From NCBI GenBank assembly GCA_030065075.1, contig JASJDQ010000010.1, positions 1 through 41,772 on the forward strand: a stretch of 41,772 bases of DNA, in the 5' to 3' direction. Position 1 is the first letter of the stretch, and each line of letters opens with the position of its first letter. Shown here piece after piece: positions 32,180 through 39,200 of this stretch. Both the position numbers and the translations under genes were made by a program. The stretch is from Paracoccaceae bacterium. Lineage in GTDB: Bacteria > Pseudomonadota > Alphaproteobacteria > Rhodobacterales > Rhodobacteraceae. The notes under the pieces were generated by a model. The model did no database searches and was not told the origin of the DNA. It saw nothing but the letters and a program-made list of their open reading frames with translations.

Positions 32180-32575
32180 ATGAACTCCACCATCAAAATG
32201 ATCGCAACCGGCGCTCTGATCCTGGCCGGTGCAACTGTCGCCACAGCGCAGACCGTCGGCGAGACTGTTCTCGGCGTTGAAGTCAACGTCGCCAAGGTCG
32301 TCACCAAAGGCTACAGCGCCAACAAGCTGATCGGGGCCAATGTCCACAACGATCAGGACAAAAGCGTCGGCTATGTCCACGACCTGATCCTCGGCACCGA
32401 AGGCGACCTGAGTCTGGCCATCGTCGAAGTCGGCGGTTTCCTTGGTCTCGGGTCGAAGTGGGTCGCCGTGCCTGCCGAGCTTTTCCAGCCCGGCCACAAG
32501 GACAACATCGTGATCCTGCCGAAAGCCACTGCTGAAGAGCTGAAGAAAATTCCAGCTTTCAAGTACAAAGGCTGA
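32180..32575 (+). CDS. Exported PRC-barrel domain protein
   Basis: A 131-residue protein with signal peptide MNSTIKMIATGALILAGATV followed by ATAQ. The mature part is a single PRC-barrel-like domain: YSANKLIGANVHNDQDKSVG, YVHDLILGTEGDLSLAIVEV, GGFLGLGSKWVAVPAELFQP. PRC-barrel domains are small beta-barrels used in photosynthetic reaction-centre subunit H and in RNA-processing and stress proteins. The periplasmic location is inferred from the signal. AAAGGA precedes the ATG. The next gene is a close paralogue without the signal, so the two arose by tandem duplication. Confidence 0.85.
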   Translation: MNSTIKMIATGALILAGATVATAQTVGETVLGVEVNVAKVVTKGYSANKLIGANVHNDQDKSVGYVHDLILGTEGDLSLAIVEVGGFLGLGSKWVAVPAELFQPGHKDNIVILPKATAEELKKIPAFKYKG

Positions 32576-32609
32576 TTTCTCAGCACATACGTCAACAAGG
32601 AGATTTCAA

Positions 32610-32951
32610 ATGACCACTTCAAGCCCACCGATGGCGGGTGAGACCATCCTCGGCGTCGAAGTCAACGTCGCCAAAATTCGCGCAGCCGGTTACAGCGCCA
32701 ACACGCTGATCGGTTCGGACGTTCAAAACGACAAAGGTGCCCGCGTTGGCGCTGTCCACGATCTGATCATCGCGCCCAAAGGCGACGTCAGCCTTGCGAT
32801 TGTGGAAGTTGGCGGCTTCATCGGCATCGACAGCAAATGGGTTGCTGTTCCGGCGGATATGTTCGAACCCGGCAAAGGCGGACATTTCGTTCTGCCGAAA
32901 GCAACCGAGGAAGAACTATCCAAGATGCCATCCTTCCGCTACGCGCAATAA
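32610..32951 (+). CDS. PRC-barrel domain protein, paralogue without signal peptide
   Basis: A 113-residue protein starting at ATG 32610, with AAGGAG upstream. After the short leader MTTSSPPMAG it matches the previous gene nearly along its whole length: ETILGVEVNVAKIRAAGYSA, NTLIGSDVQNDKGARVGAVH, DLIIAPKGDVSLAIVEVGGF. The hydrophobic export signal of its neighbour is absent, so this copy should be cytoplasmic. Both copies end in a similar motif (EELSKMPSFRYAQ here, EELKKIPAFKYKG there). The intact frame and strong ribosome site argue against a pseudogene. The pair may place the same binding domain on the two sides of the inner membrane. Confidence 0.85.
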   Translation: MTTSSPPMAGETILGVEVNVAKIRAAGYSANTLIGSDVQNDKGARVGAVHDLIIAPKGDVSLAIVEVGGFIGIDSKWVAVPADMFEPGKGGHFVLPKATEEELSKMPSFRYAQ

Positions 32952-32969
32952 TCGGGTTGGGGAAATCAC

Positions 32970-33539
32970 ATGACACCTTCTTCCAATCTCGACGCGCATC
33001 GTGGCAATGGCTGGTTCGTGGCCCTTGGCGTGATCATGATCTTGACGGGCATGGGCGCATTTGCCTTCCCGTTGATCGCATCGCTCTCGGTCGAGCTGCT
33101 CGTGGGCGTCACGTTTCTGGTAAGTGGTATCGCAACACTCTTTCATGCTTTCCAAGAGAAAGAGTGGGGCAGCGTCTTCTGGCAACTTGCCGTTGGCATT
33201 GTCTACATGGCCGGCGGTTTAGTCTTCCTTGTCAACCCGTTCGGCGGCGTGATCGCGCTGACCGTATTCCTGGGCGCCGTCTTCCTTGTCGAAGGCATCG
33301 CGCGCATGGTGATGGGGTTCCAGATGCGCTCCGAGCGCAATTGGGGCTGGATGGTCGCCTCCGGTGCGATGTCCGTTATCCTGGCCATGCTCGTCTTTGG
33401 CGGCTTTGCCACTGGCGCGTCGCTGGGCTTTATCGGTCTTCTTCTGGGGATAAACTTCATCTTTGCAGGCGCCTCGTTCGTCGCATTGGGAAGTGCCAAG
33501 CCAGAAGAGGCAGAAGAGCCCGAGGAACAAACAGCCTGA
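32970..33539 (+). CDS. HdeD-family membrane protein
   Basis: A 189-residue protein with about six hydrophobic segments in three pairs, as in HdeD-like acid-resistance proteins: WFVALGVIMILTGMGAFAFP, LLVGVTFLVSGIATLFHAF, FWQLAVGIVYMAGGLVFLVN, IALTVFLGAVFLVEGIARMV and LLLGINFIFAGASFVALGS. The repeating G-x-F/L-x-G-I-A pattern and short loops are typical. It ends in an acidic tail (EEAEEPEEQTA). GGGGA precedes the ATG, and a strong intrinsic terminator follows. A role in envelope or acid stress is inferred from the family and the operon. Confidence 0.87.
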   Translation: MTPSSNLDAHRGNGWFVALGVIMILTGMGAFAFPLIASLSVELLVGVTFLVSGIATLFHAFQEKEWGSVFWQLAVGIVYMAGGLVFLVNPFGGVIALTVFLGAVFLVEGIARMVMGFQMRSERNWGWMVASGAMSVILAMLVFGGFATGASLGFIGLLLGINFIFAGASFVALGSAKPEEAEEPEEQTA

Positions 33540-33547
33540 AACACTAT

Positions 33548-33579
33548 CCGGGGCCGCCACCAGGCCCCGGTTTCCTTTT
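33548..33579 (+). terminator. Intrinsic terminator after the hdeD-like gene
   Basis: CCGGGGCC (33548-33555) pairs with GGCCCCGG (33563-33570) around seven bases and is followed by TTTCCTTTT. It lies 9 bases after the HdeD-like stop codon and should end the operon that starts at 31810. Confidence 0.75.
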
Positions 33580-33581
33580 GA

Positions 33582-34787
33582 ATGGACCGTCCACCAATGT
33601 TCTCCCCCACGATCCGAACCAAGTGTTTTGCGCTGCTGACAGTGCTTGGCTTCTACATCATTCCCGTCGCGGGGACGGCGCAAACGACGCTGACGCTCAA
33701 CGAAAAGGGGCTTGCCGGTGTGACCGCTGCGACGCCTTTCGACATCCCAGTCTTGCGCAACATCATCCCAAGCGTCGACTGGAAACGCATAGAACAGCAA
33801 ACCGAAGATGGCTCGAGAACCGTCATTCTGGCGACGCGACAGGGAAAGACCGGTTTCACTCTATACAGCGATGGACGTGGACGCGTGGTGGCGATCGAAA
33901 TTGTCAGCCGTCTGGTTGGCAATGACCTGGGACCGCGCGTCGGCGATGCCTACCAAACAACCAGACGAAACGGTCTGATCGGTTCGTGCTGGCCCGGAAT
34001 GGAGGCGCAGTCGGGCACCGTCATTTGCGAGGCCGTGCAAACCAGACGCATCATCTATGTGTTCTCTGGGCGCTGGTACGGGCCCGACGGTCAGGTGCCG
34101 CCGAGATCCATCCTTGAACACTGGACTATCTCCCAAGTAGTCTGGCGTCCGGATCGTTTCACCGGCGTTGTCAAACCGCCCACCGCTCATTCACTCGGCC
34201 CTGCGTTCGATTGTTCGAAAGCCAGCGGGTCGATTGCGGACCTGATTTGCGAAAGTGCAGAACTGGCGCGACTGGATCAGCAGTTGAACGGGGCCTACGC
34301 CGACCGGATCGCAACAGCGACGCCCGCAGACCGACGCCTGTTGCGCGCCGAACAGCGCGGTTGGATCAAGGGTCGCAACGATTGCTGGAAATCTTTCGAC
34401 CCGCACCAATGCGTGGTCGATACCTACAATGATCGGATTACGGAATTGAGCGCACAAACAACATCACTGCCCGGCACCTCATGGGTGGGAGTTCGCATTG
34501 CAGGCGACACCATCCCCGGCGACATCGACATCAACCTGACCTTTGGCCATGACGGAAGGCTCACCGGGTCCTCAGGCTGCAACCGGTTCTTCGCCATCTA
34601 CGATCTGGACCGACGCAACCTCAAGATTGACGGGATCGGCGGGACACGCCGTATGTGCCCCGAGATCGAGATGACAGCCGAACACCGCTTTCTGGACGCC
34701 TTGGGCAAGGTGGATGGATGGGCAATGAGAAGCGAAGACTTGATCCTCTTCGGCACTGGCGCGGAACTGACTTTCCGCCAAAGGTAG
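33582..34787 (+). CDS. Exported three-domain protein ending in a META domain
   Basis: A protein of up to 401 residues with an N-terminal signal (KCFALLTVLGFYIIPVAGTA). ATG 33597 is an alternative start that gives a shorter n-region, and neither start has a strong ribosome site. Residues about 35-130 (LTLNEKGLAGVTAATPFDIP, VLRNIIPSVDWKRIEQQ, GFTLYSDGRGRVVAIEIVS) resemble the DUF1131-type lipoprotein domain. About 205-290 has the LprI/DUF1311 pattern with paired cysteines: FDCSKASGSIADLICES, LLRAEQRGWIKGRNDCWKSF, HQCVVDTYNDRI. About 300-400 is a META/HslJ domain: LPGTSWVGVRIAGDTIPGD, GRLTGSSGCNRFFAIYD, RRMCPEIEMTAEHRFL. Such domains occur in envelope-stress, motility and lysozyme-inhibitor proteins. 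The combination is unusual. Confidence 0.77.
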   Translation: MDRPPMFSPTIRTKCFALLTVLGFYIIPVAGTAQTTLTLNEKGLAGVTAATPFDIPVLRNIIPSVDWKRIEQQTEDGSRTVILATRQGKTGFTLYSDGRGRVVAIEIVSRLVGNDLGPRVGDAYQTTRRNGLIGSCWPGMEAQSGTVICEAVQTRRIIYVFSGRWYGPDGQVPPRSILEHWTISQVVWRPDRFTGVVKPPTAHSLGPAFDCSKASGSIADLICESAELARLDQQLNGAYADRIATATPADRRLLRAEQRGWIKGRNDCWKSFDPHQCVVDTYNDRITELSAQTTSLPGTSWVGVRIAGDTIPGDIDINLTFGHDGRLTGSSGCNRFFAIYDLDRRNLKIDGIGGTRRMCPEIEMTAEHRFLDALGKVDGWAMRSEDLILFGTGAELTFRQR

Positions 34788-34796
34788 CCTTCGATC

Positions 34797-35108
34797 ATGC
34801 ACCGACAGCTGCTTCTGTCCCTTGTCTACCTCGCTCTGGCAGTTCTTTGGCAAGTCGTGCTCTGGGGTGCTATGCCAAATGTCGGGATGGGAGGTATGGC
34901 TATCATATACCTCATCTGGCCACTCCTTGCCCTGTCTGCCCTGTGTCTTTGGTTCCTTCTAAAGGGTTTGACCAAGGGACGAACCGCCATCTTCTTCGCC
35001 GCATTGACATTGATGCTTGCCGCAACCGTTGCCTTGCACCCGCAGGACAGCCAACTCAGCTTCACCCAAAAGCTCGGCGCTGTATCGAGGTACCCATTGG
35101 CACCGTGA
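34797..35108 (+). CDS. Hypothetical small membrane protein
   Basis: A 103-residue protein with three hydrophobic segments: LLLSLVYLALAVLWQVVLWG, MAIIYLIWPLLALSALCLWF and TAIFFAALTLMLAATVAL. The remaining C-terminal tail is short (PQDSQLSFTQKLGAVSRYPL). I recognise no family. It starts 9 bp after the META-domain gene, with AAAGG upstream, so it is probably the last gene of that unit. It converges with the META lipoprotein gene on the other strand. Confidence is moderate because short hydrophobic frames can occur by chance, but the spacing and ribosome site support it. Confidence 0.55.
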   Translation: MHRQLLLSLVYLALAVLWQVVLWGAMPNVGMGGMAIIYLIWPLLALSALCLWFLLKGLTKGRTAIFFAALTLMLAATVALHPQDSQLSFTQKLGAVSRYPLAP

Positions 35109-35113
35109 TCCGC

Positions 35114-35145
35114 ATAAAAAAAGGGGCGGCACCTTTGCCGCCCTT
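35114..35145 (-). terminator. Intrinsic terminator of the META lipoprotein gene
   Basis: On the minus strand GGGCGGCA and TGCCGCCC (plus-strand positions 35124-35131 and 35136-35143) form an 8-bp stem with a 4-base loop, followed by a run of T (the A-run at 35115-35122 on the plus strand). It lies about 20 bp after the stop at 35167. Confidence 0.8.
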
Positions 35146-35166
35146 CGTCGCATCAAGCCCGAAACT

Positions 35167-35616
35167 TCAAGTTACCGGATCGAGTGTGACCACCACATCC
35201 CGCCCAAAGATCAGAAGCTGGCCTTCCCTATTGTGGCGGAAATTGTTCACGCGCGATAGCGAATCCACAAACAGGTTCTCGGTGCTCATCTGAGGTTCTG
35301 GGCACAGCTTGCGCGTCGTGGCGATCTGCGTGAAGGCGACGCCCCCTTCGGTGCGAACGTTCTTGATCATGTAGTTGTTGCAGCCGGCCAGCCCGCTGAC
35401 ACTCTGGTCGGTGCCAAAGTTCATAGTCACGTCGACGCCTTCGGGAATTGAGACGCCGTCGATGCTGACCGCACGCCAGGACGTGCCGTCGAGTTCCTTC
35501 GAGATGATGAATTCCTCCACCGTCGTACAGGCCGTGACGACCGCCAGAATGCCACCAACGGCGGCCATTTTGGCCAGCCTGCCAAGGCCGGTCGATGTCT
35601 TCATTGCAGTGTTCAT
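35167..35616 (-). CDS. META-domain lipoprotein (HslJ-like)
   Basis: A 149-residue envelope protein starting at ATG 35616, preceded by GGAGAG. A longer frame to 35676 adds 20 residues without export features. After a basic start (MNTAMKTSTGLGRLAK), the hydrophobic stretch MAAVGGILAVVTAC ends in a lipobox (VTAC), so Cys is probably lipid-modified. The rest is a META domain: LDGTSWRAVSIDGVSIPEGV, VSGLAGCNNYMIKN, RKLCPEPQMSTENLFVDSLS. The paired cysteines of the domain are present. It is a distant relative of the C-terminal domain of the protein at 33582. The shared motif lies about 93-110 bp upstream of its start. Confidence 0.85.
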   Translation of the reverse strand: MNTAMKTSTGLGRLAKMAAVGGILAVVTACTTVEEFIISKELDGTSWRAVSIDGVSIPEGVDVTMNFGTDQSVSGLAGCNNYMIKNVRTEGGVAFTQIATTRKLCPEPQMSTENLFVDSLSRVNNFRHNREGQLLIFGRDVVVTLDPVT

Positions 35617-35708
35617 TTCGCTCTCCATTGCTTGCAAAAGTGTGTGACAGGAGGCGCAGTCGGCCACCCAATCCACTTTTCAAGTTGGACCAATGGCTTG
35701 GGCTTGGA

Positions 35709-35726
35709 GAGTGATTCACGGTGAAC
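35709..35726 (-). promoter_or_regulatory. Shared stress-block motif, copy 4
   Basis: GAGTGATTCACGGTGAAC, matching the consensus with a GTGATTCAC core. It lies about 93-110 bp upstream of the META lipoprotein ATG at 35616. Confidence 0.55.
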
Positions 35727-36116
35727 GCTATGGAGACGCGGACAGCTCGCGGCATAGCTTGGTTATCCCCACAAGAATTTCCGAAACAAAGCCGTGAAGC
35801 GTTCAAAGCAGCCATTCAAGTCCGTACCGCGAACTTCTGGTTTGTCCCGCAACGCGGACACTGGTGCACCTAAGCAATCAGGCCCGCTTCCGGCCCATAC
35901 CGGACTCCAAGAACCTTGCTCGTGCGCTGCGATCGCAGTCCGCTTAGCCGCCATTCGTGGCAGTCGCAAAATCGAGATCAGATCGACCTCACAAGCGGAG
36001 GACGTTGCCGACAAGCTTCAAAATGGTAGGCTGGATTGAGGAACTTTAGGGGAAGCCCTTGCTTGGTGCACACACGTTCATCCGCGGCGTCTTTTGGAAC
36101 CACGAAGGAGCACATC
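35727..36116. other. Intergenic region between stress block and unknown gene
   Basis: No supported gene is present. Sequence such as TTTGTCCCGCAACGCGGACA suggests decayed repeat material. The strand preference changes here: the stress block reads leftwards, and the 558-residue gene reads rightwards. The promoter of that gene should lie near 36000-36100, but no clear -35/-10 pair is evident. Confidence 0.4.
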
Positions 36117-37793
36117 TTGTCGAAGAACGCTGAGACCAAATTGAGATCTATAGATGCGTTCAGAGTTGCGCCGCCATTCGACAGAAGCCTAGCGTCTTTG
36201 TACGTGCGACACACGTCCAATGAGATGCCGGAGAACGGCTATGATGTTACGCTGTCGGCTTCCCTCACGCCACAAACGATTTTGCTGCAAGCAGGTGCCG
36301 AGGAGATCGAAGTACTTTGCGAGATAGTTGAAGCTGAAGTCCGTTTAACATCAGCAAACAGTGATCTTCTTCCAGGATCGGACTATCTCGAAATCAGCCA
36401 ATCAAAGAAATCTCAGTGGACGAAACCAGCTACCGTAGAAACTTCTGACACGCATTCAACTTCGAGGAATATTGGCCTCGATACGGCAGGCCCTTCAGGC
36501 CGTATTTCCGCAGGCAGTGTTAGTAACGTGAAGCATGCTGCGACGGCGGCACAAGAGCTTGGATTCTATCACTCAACATTGGAAACTTTGCGCTTGAAGT
36601 TTGCCGATGGCCGAGTTTTGGATGGTCCGATTGTCGATGGGTACGCGGGTTGGGTTGTTCAACCTGTTGACAAGGCGAAACCTTCGGGCGTGCGGCTGGA
36701 CCTAGTCGTACGCGAGCCGTGGTTGAGGTTTTCTAAGGTTGAAACTCATTCCAATGGCACCTTAGGCGCATCTGTGAGGCGGCTCTTGTACAGCAATGAG
36801 TTCAAGGGCACTGAGAAAAGAGCTCTCTTCGAAGACTTGCTTAAACGCCTCGCAATCCACGGTCTCAGCACAAAGAATGAACGTGAAGCGACACTTGATC
36901 AAGTAGCTCGAATCTTGCTTCCGGGCGATGGAAGCCCATCGGAGCATCAACTTGATATTGGTGGGCCCGGCAGTATTCCCATCAATTCGGAACTTCTAGG
37001 CAAGTTCTTGGATGCAGAGGAGGCAGACGCCAGAGCGGTGTTCCTTGCTATTTCGAAGGCTCTTGAGACGCCAAAGAAAACGGGGGCCTCTAGCAGTCGC
37101 AAATCGAGCCGCAGCTTTGCGCCGCAGGGCACAGTATTCTCTGCATTAGAGGCATTGGAGAAGCTCAACTCAGCACATCAGTCCGAAGAGTATGAGATTG
37201 AAGCACTTAAGTCGGAAATTGGCGAAAACACATACAATGATCTATCCGTGATGGGTTTTTTCGAAGGAAACCGAAAGCTCGGCAAGATCAGGTTCAGAAA
37301 GTTTGGCGGGACCGCCGATGTTGCGGTATTTAGAGCTTTGCTGGCTGGGAACTGGTTCGAATATGCAGAGTCTGTAGTTCAAGGCAATGTAAGGATTGGA
37401 ACCACAGAACTGGGAGCCGCTGTTAGCGATCACTTTGGTCTGAATTGGTCTCTAGGCTCTAAGAAGAGAAACGGTCAAAATATAAGAAAATGGGTCATCA
37501 ATTTATCTCCATCTTTGCTCCCGCCTGACGAAGATCATCCTGACTATTTTTACATCAATTCCTTCAAGAGACGGGCCCCTGCGAAGGGTGCCACTCCGAT
37601 CATAACCTTAGACATGGCAAAAGTATTTGAAGAGGAAAAACTGGTAAAGGGCGTGCCTTACAAAGACACCGCGAAACGATTTGGAGTATCGGCTGGTTCA
37701 TATCTGAATTTTCGAAAACGGGAACCAGAGATCGCGGCAGAAGCAGAGCAACTTGCGAGAAGCGAAAACCCGGATCTGTTTGGAGAGGACTAG
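36117..37793 (+). CDS. Unrecognised 558-residue protein near the island right end
   Basis: The start chosen is TTG 36117, because AAGGAG lies 6 bases upstream; a longer frame from TTG 36036 has no ribosome site. I cannot assign a family. It is soluble, with no signal or membrane segment. A possible N-terminal beta-rich part (YDVTLSASLTPQTILLQAGA, EEIEVLCEIVEAEVRLTS) is followed by a low-complexity linker rich in S and T (residues about 100-150), a helical middle part and a basic serine-rich linker (KKTGASSSRKSSRSFAPQG). The C-terminus has a likely helix-turn-helix (VPYKDTAKRFGVSAGSYLNF, then RKREPEIAAEAEQL). GC is visibly lower than in neighbours, which points to separate acquisition. It may be DNA-associated; a defence or island-maintenance role is possible but unproven. 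Confidence 0.72.
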   Translation: MSKNAETKLRSIDAFRVAPPFDRSLASLYVRHTSNEMPENGYDVTLSASLTPQTILLQAGAEEIEVLCEIVEAEVRLTSANSDLLPGSDYLEISQSKKSQWTKPATVETSDTHSTSRNIGLDTAGPSGRISAGSVSNVKHAATAAQELGFYHSTLETLRLKFADGRVLDGPIVDGYAGWVVQPVDKAKPSGVRLDLVVREPWLRFSKVETHSNGTLGASVRRLLYSNEFKGTEKRALFEDLLKRLAIHGLSTKNEREATLDQVARILLPGDGSPSEHQLDIGGPGSIPINSELLGKFLDAEEADARAVFLAISKALETPKKTGASSSRKSSRSFAPQGTVFSALEALEKLNSAHQSEEYEIEALKSEIGENTYNDLSVMGFFEGNRKLGKIRFRKFGGTADVAVFRALLAGNWFEYAESVVQGNVRIGTTELGAAVSDHFGLNWSLGSKKRNGQNIRKWVINLSPSLLPPDEDHPDYFYINSFKRRAPAKGATPIITLDMAKVFEEEKLVKGVPYKDTAKRFGVSAGSYLNFRKREPEIAAEAEQLARSENPDLFGED

Positions 37794-38249
37794 GCTGTCC
37801 AAGCCGGAAGTGCGATGTTGTCAGCGCTTTCCGACAGCATTCGGCGGCAAAATCCTATATCATCCGACCACCGCTTCGAGAGAGTTCGACCGCCCCAGAC
37901 TAAGATTCTCTTGGTATATGTTTAGCGGAGGTCTTGCCACTCTTGTGAAGAACCGTTTTGAAACAGGACTGCTCATTTTTCGTGGTGCCGAAGGTCCGCT
38001 TTGGCGGTCGCTGAAAGTCTTTGCTGCAAAGCGGCGAATTCACACTTTCCGCCCATTGGGTCAAGTACTATCGCTAATTTTATGAAGCTGCTTTGGGGTC
38101 GGGAACGGAGGCTACCAACAGATTAAAGCACAGCCCGCCACAGAACGGCGGACGATCCTCATAACCGTTTGTCAACATCACGTTCTCGATGTCGCTTCGA
38201 AAAGGTGGATTACGGGGTGGACTACATCCTGCTTAATAATCGCAAATCA
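37794..38249. other. Region without a supported gene before the tRNA terminator
   Basis: An open frame crossing 37753-38085 overlaps the end of the unknown gene and lacks a ribosome site, so it is not accepted. The rest is AT-richer, non-coding sequence with phrases such as AAGGTCCGCTTTGGCGGTCG that look like decayed dispersed repeats. It is the terminal segment of the island. Confidence 0.45.
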
Positions 38250-38279
38250 ATGATAAAAAACAAAAAATCTAAAAGATTT
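38250..38279 (-). terminator. Probable terminator of tRNA-Met
   Basis: On the minus strand AAATCT and AGATTT form a 6-bp stem with a 3-base loop directly after the tRNA CCA end, followed by TTTTGTTTTTT. On the plus strand the stem is AAATCT (38265-38270) and AGATTT (38274-38279), preceded by the A-rich run. If the island ends at the tRNA, this terminator is supplied by the island. Confidence 0.6.
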
Positions 38280-38355
38280 GGTAGCGGAGGAGGGACTTGA
38301 ACCCCCGACACATGGATTATGATTCCACTGCTCTAACCAACTGAGCTACTCCGCC
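38279..38355 (-). tRNA. tRNA-Met (anticodon CAU)
   Basis: The minus strand folds as a complete tRNA with an encoded CCA: acceptor GGCGGAG, D-arm with GCTCAGTTGGTTAGAGC, anticodon stem GTGGA/TCCAT around loop ATCATAA (anticodon CAT, plus-strand 38319-38321), short variable loop, and T-arm GGGGGTTCAAGTCCC. The sequence looks like the elongator tRNA-Met rather than a lysidine-type tRNA-Ile, but that distinction cannot be settled by eye. Its 3' half is the probable attachment site of the island, and it appears intact. Confidence 0.92.
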
Positions 38356-38474
38356 AGAAGCCCGGTTCTCCTAGTGAAGCGCGGCACGGGCGTCAAGCCC
38401 TCGCGGACGGGTTTTGCGCCTCGCTCCGAGCTTTGCCATTTCCAACCCATCAAGACTGTGAAACGGTGCGCGCC

Positions 38475-39200
38475 ATGACCACGCCAGAGATACTGCCGCT
38501 AGGCCCGGACGGCATCCTCGTCCGGTTTGCGGATGCGTTGAGCGAACCAGCCAACCGCGCGGCACTCGCCTTTCGCGCGTTGGTCGACGACGCGGCACCC
38601 GATGGCGTGACCGAGACCGCAACCTCGCTGACCTCGGCCCTGATCCGCTTCCTTCCCAACCACGTGCGCCGCGCCGATCTCGAACAGGTGCTGGGCGACA
38701 TCGCCGAGGCGCGCGACTGGTCCGACGCACCGCTTCCCGATGGCCGCACGCTCTGGCATATCCCCGCGCTCTTCGAAGGGCCGGACGCCCCCGATCTCGA
38801 AGCCGTCGCCCGCGAAATCGGCCGCGATCCGGACACGGCCATCGCCGAACTGACGGCAGAGCCCCTGCGGGTCCTGGCCCTCGGCTTCGCGCCCGGGCAG
38901 CCTTATCTCGGCTTTCTCCCCGACCACTGGAACATCCCGCGCCGGACGGAGGTGACCCCGGAAGTGCCGCGCGGCGCCGTGGTCGTCGCCGTCCGGCAGG
39001 TGATCCCCTTCGCCAATGCCGCGCCGACCGGCTGGTGGCAGGTGGGGCGCACCGCGTTTCGCTGTCACGATCCCGCAGCAGACCCTCCCATCGCGCTTAA
39101 GCCCGGCGACGAGTTGCGGTTTCGCGGGGTCACTGCCGATGACTTCGCCCGCCTGTCGGACGCCCCGCGCGGCGGTGCGGAAGAAGAGGCGATCGGGTGA
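38475..39200 (+). CDS. pxpB: 5-oxoprolinase subunit PxpB (KipI-like)
   Basis: A 241-residue cytoplasmic protein of the KipI/allophanate-hydrolase subunit 1 family. The start is ATG 38475 (MTTPEILPLGPDGILVRFAD). Characteristic stretches are LWHIPALFEGPDAPDLEAVA, LAEL-type turns, then LALGFAPGQPYLGFLPDHWN, IPRRTEVTPEVPRGAVVVAV and NAAPTGWWQVGRT. With PxpA and PxpC this protein forms the ATP-dependent 5-oxoprolinase that opens pyroglutamate to glutamate. PxpA is not in the window and may lie elsewhere. It overlaps pxpC by 4 bases (GTGA). High GC and position show it belongs to the host flank. Confidence 0.9.
   Translation: MTTPEILPLGPDGILVRFADALSEPANRAALAFRALVDDAAPDGVTETATSLTSALIRFLPNHVRRADLEQVLGDIAEARDWSDAPLPDGRTLWHIPALFEGPDAPDLEAVAREIGRDPDTAIAELTAEPLRVLALGFAPGQPYLGFLPDHWNIPRRTEVTPEVPRGAVVVAVRQVIPFANAAPTGWWQVGRTAFRCHDPAADPPIALKPGDELRFRGVTADDFARLSDAPRGGAEEEAIG

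Larger units (their letters stand above)
4184..38309. mobile_element. Putative integrative genomic island in tRNA-Met(CAU)
   Basis: The right boundary is the 3' end of tRNA-Met (38279-38309). The left boundary is a partial copy of the same tRNA segment at 4184-4214 (27 of 31 bases identical, with 16 consecutive identical bases at 4190-4205 and 38285-38300), or alternatively the shorter exact copy at 4295-4308. A tyrosine integrase starts 160-250 bp inside the left end. The element carries an excisionase-like HTH protein and a primase/helicase, followed by about 29 kb of cargo. GC content is visibly lower than in the flanks in several modules, most clearly at 36-38 kb. The integrase lies at the end distal to the tRNA. 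The imperfect left repeat suggests an old insertion, a composite built by successive insertions, or an attachment core shorter than the repeat. Confidence 0.65.

Noticed and set aside
32837-33925. 362-codon plus-strand frame across the PRC, HdeD and META genes
   Set aside because: It crosses three well-supported genes and a terminator in another frame, and its translation is low in complexity and rich in R, C and H.
37753-38085. 110-codon plus-strand frame after the unknown 558-residue gene
   Set aside because: It overlaps that gene's end, has no ribosome site, and its translation resembles no protein. It is probably non-coding repeat relic.
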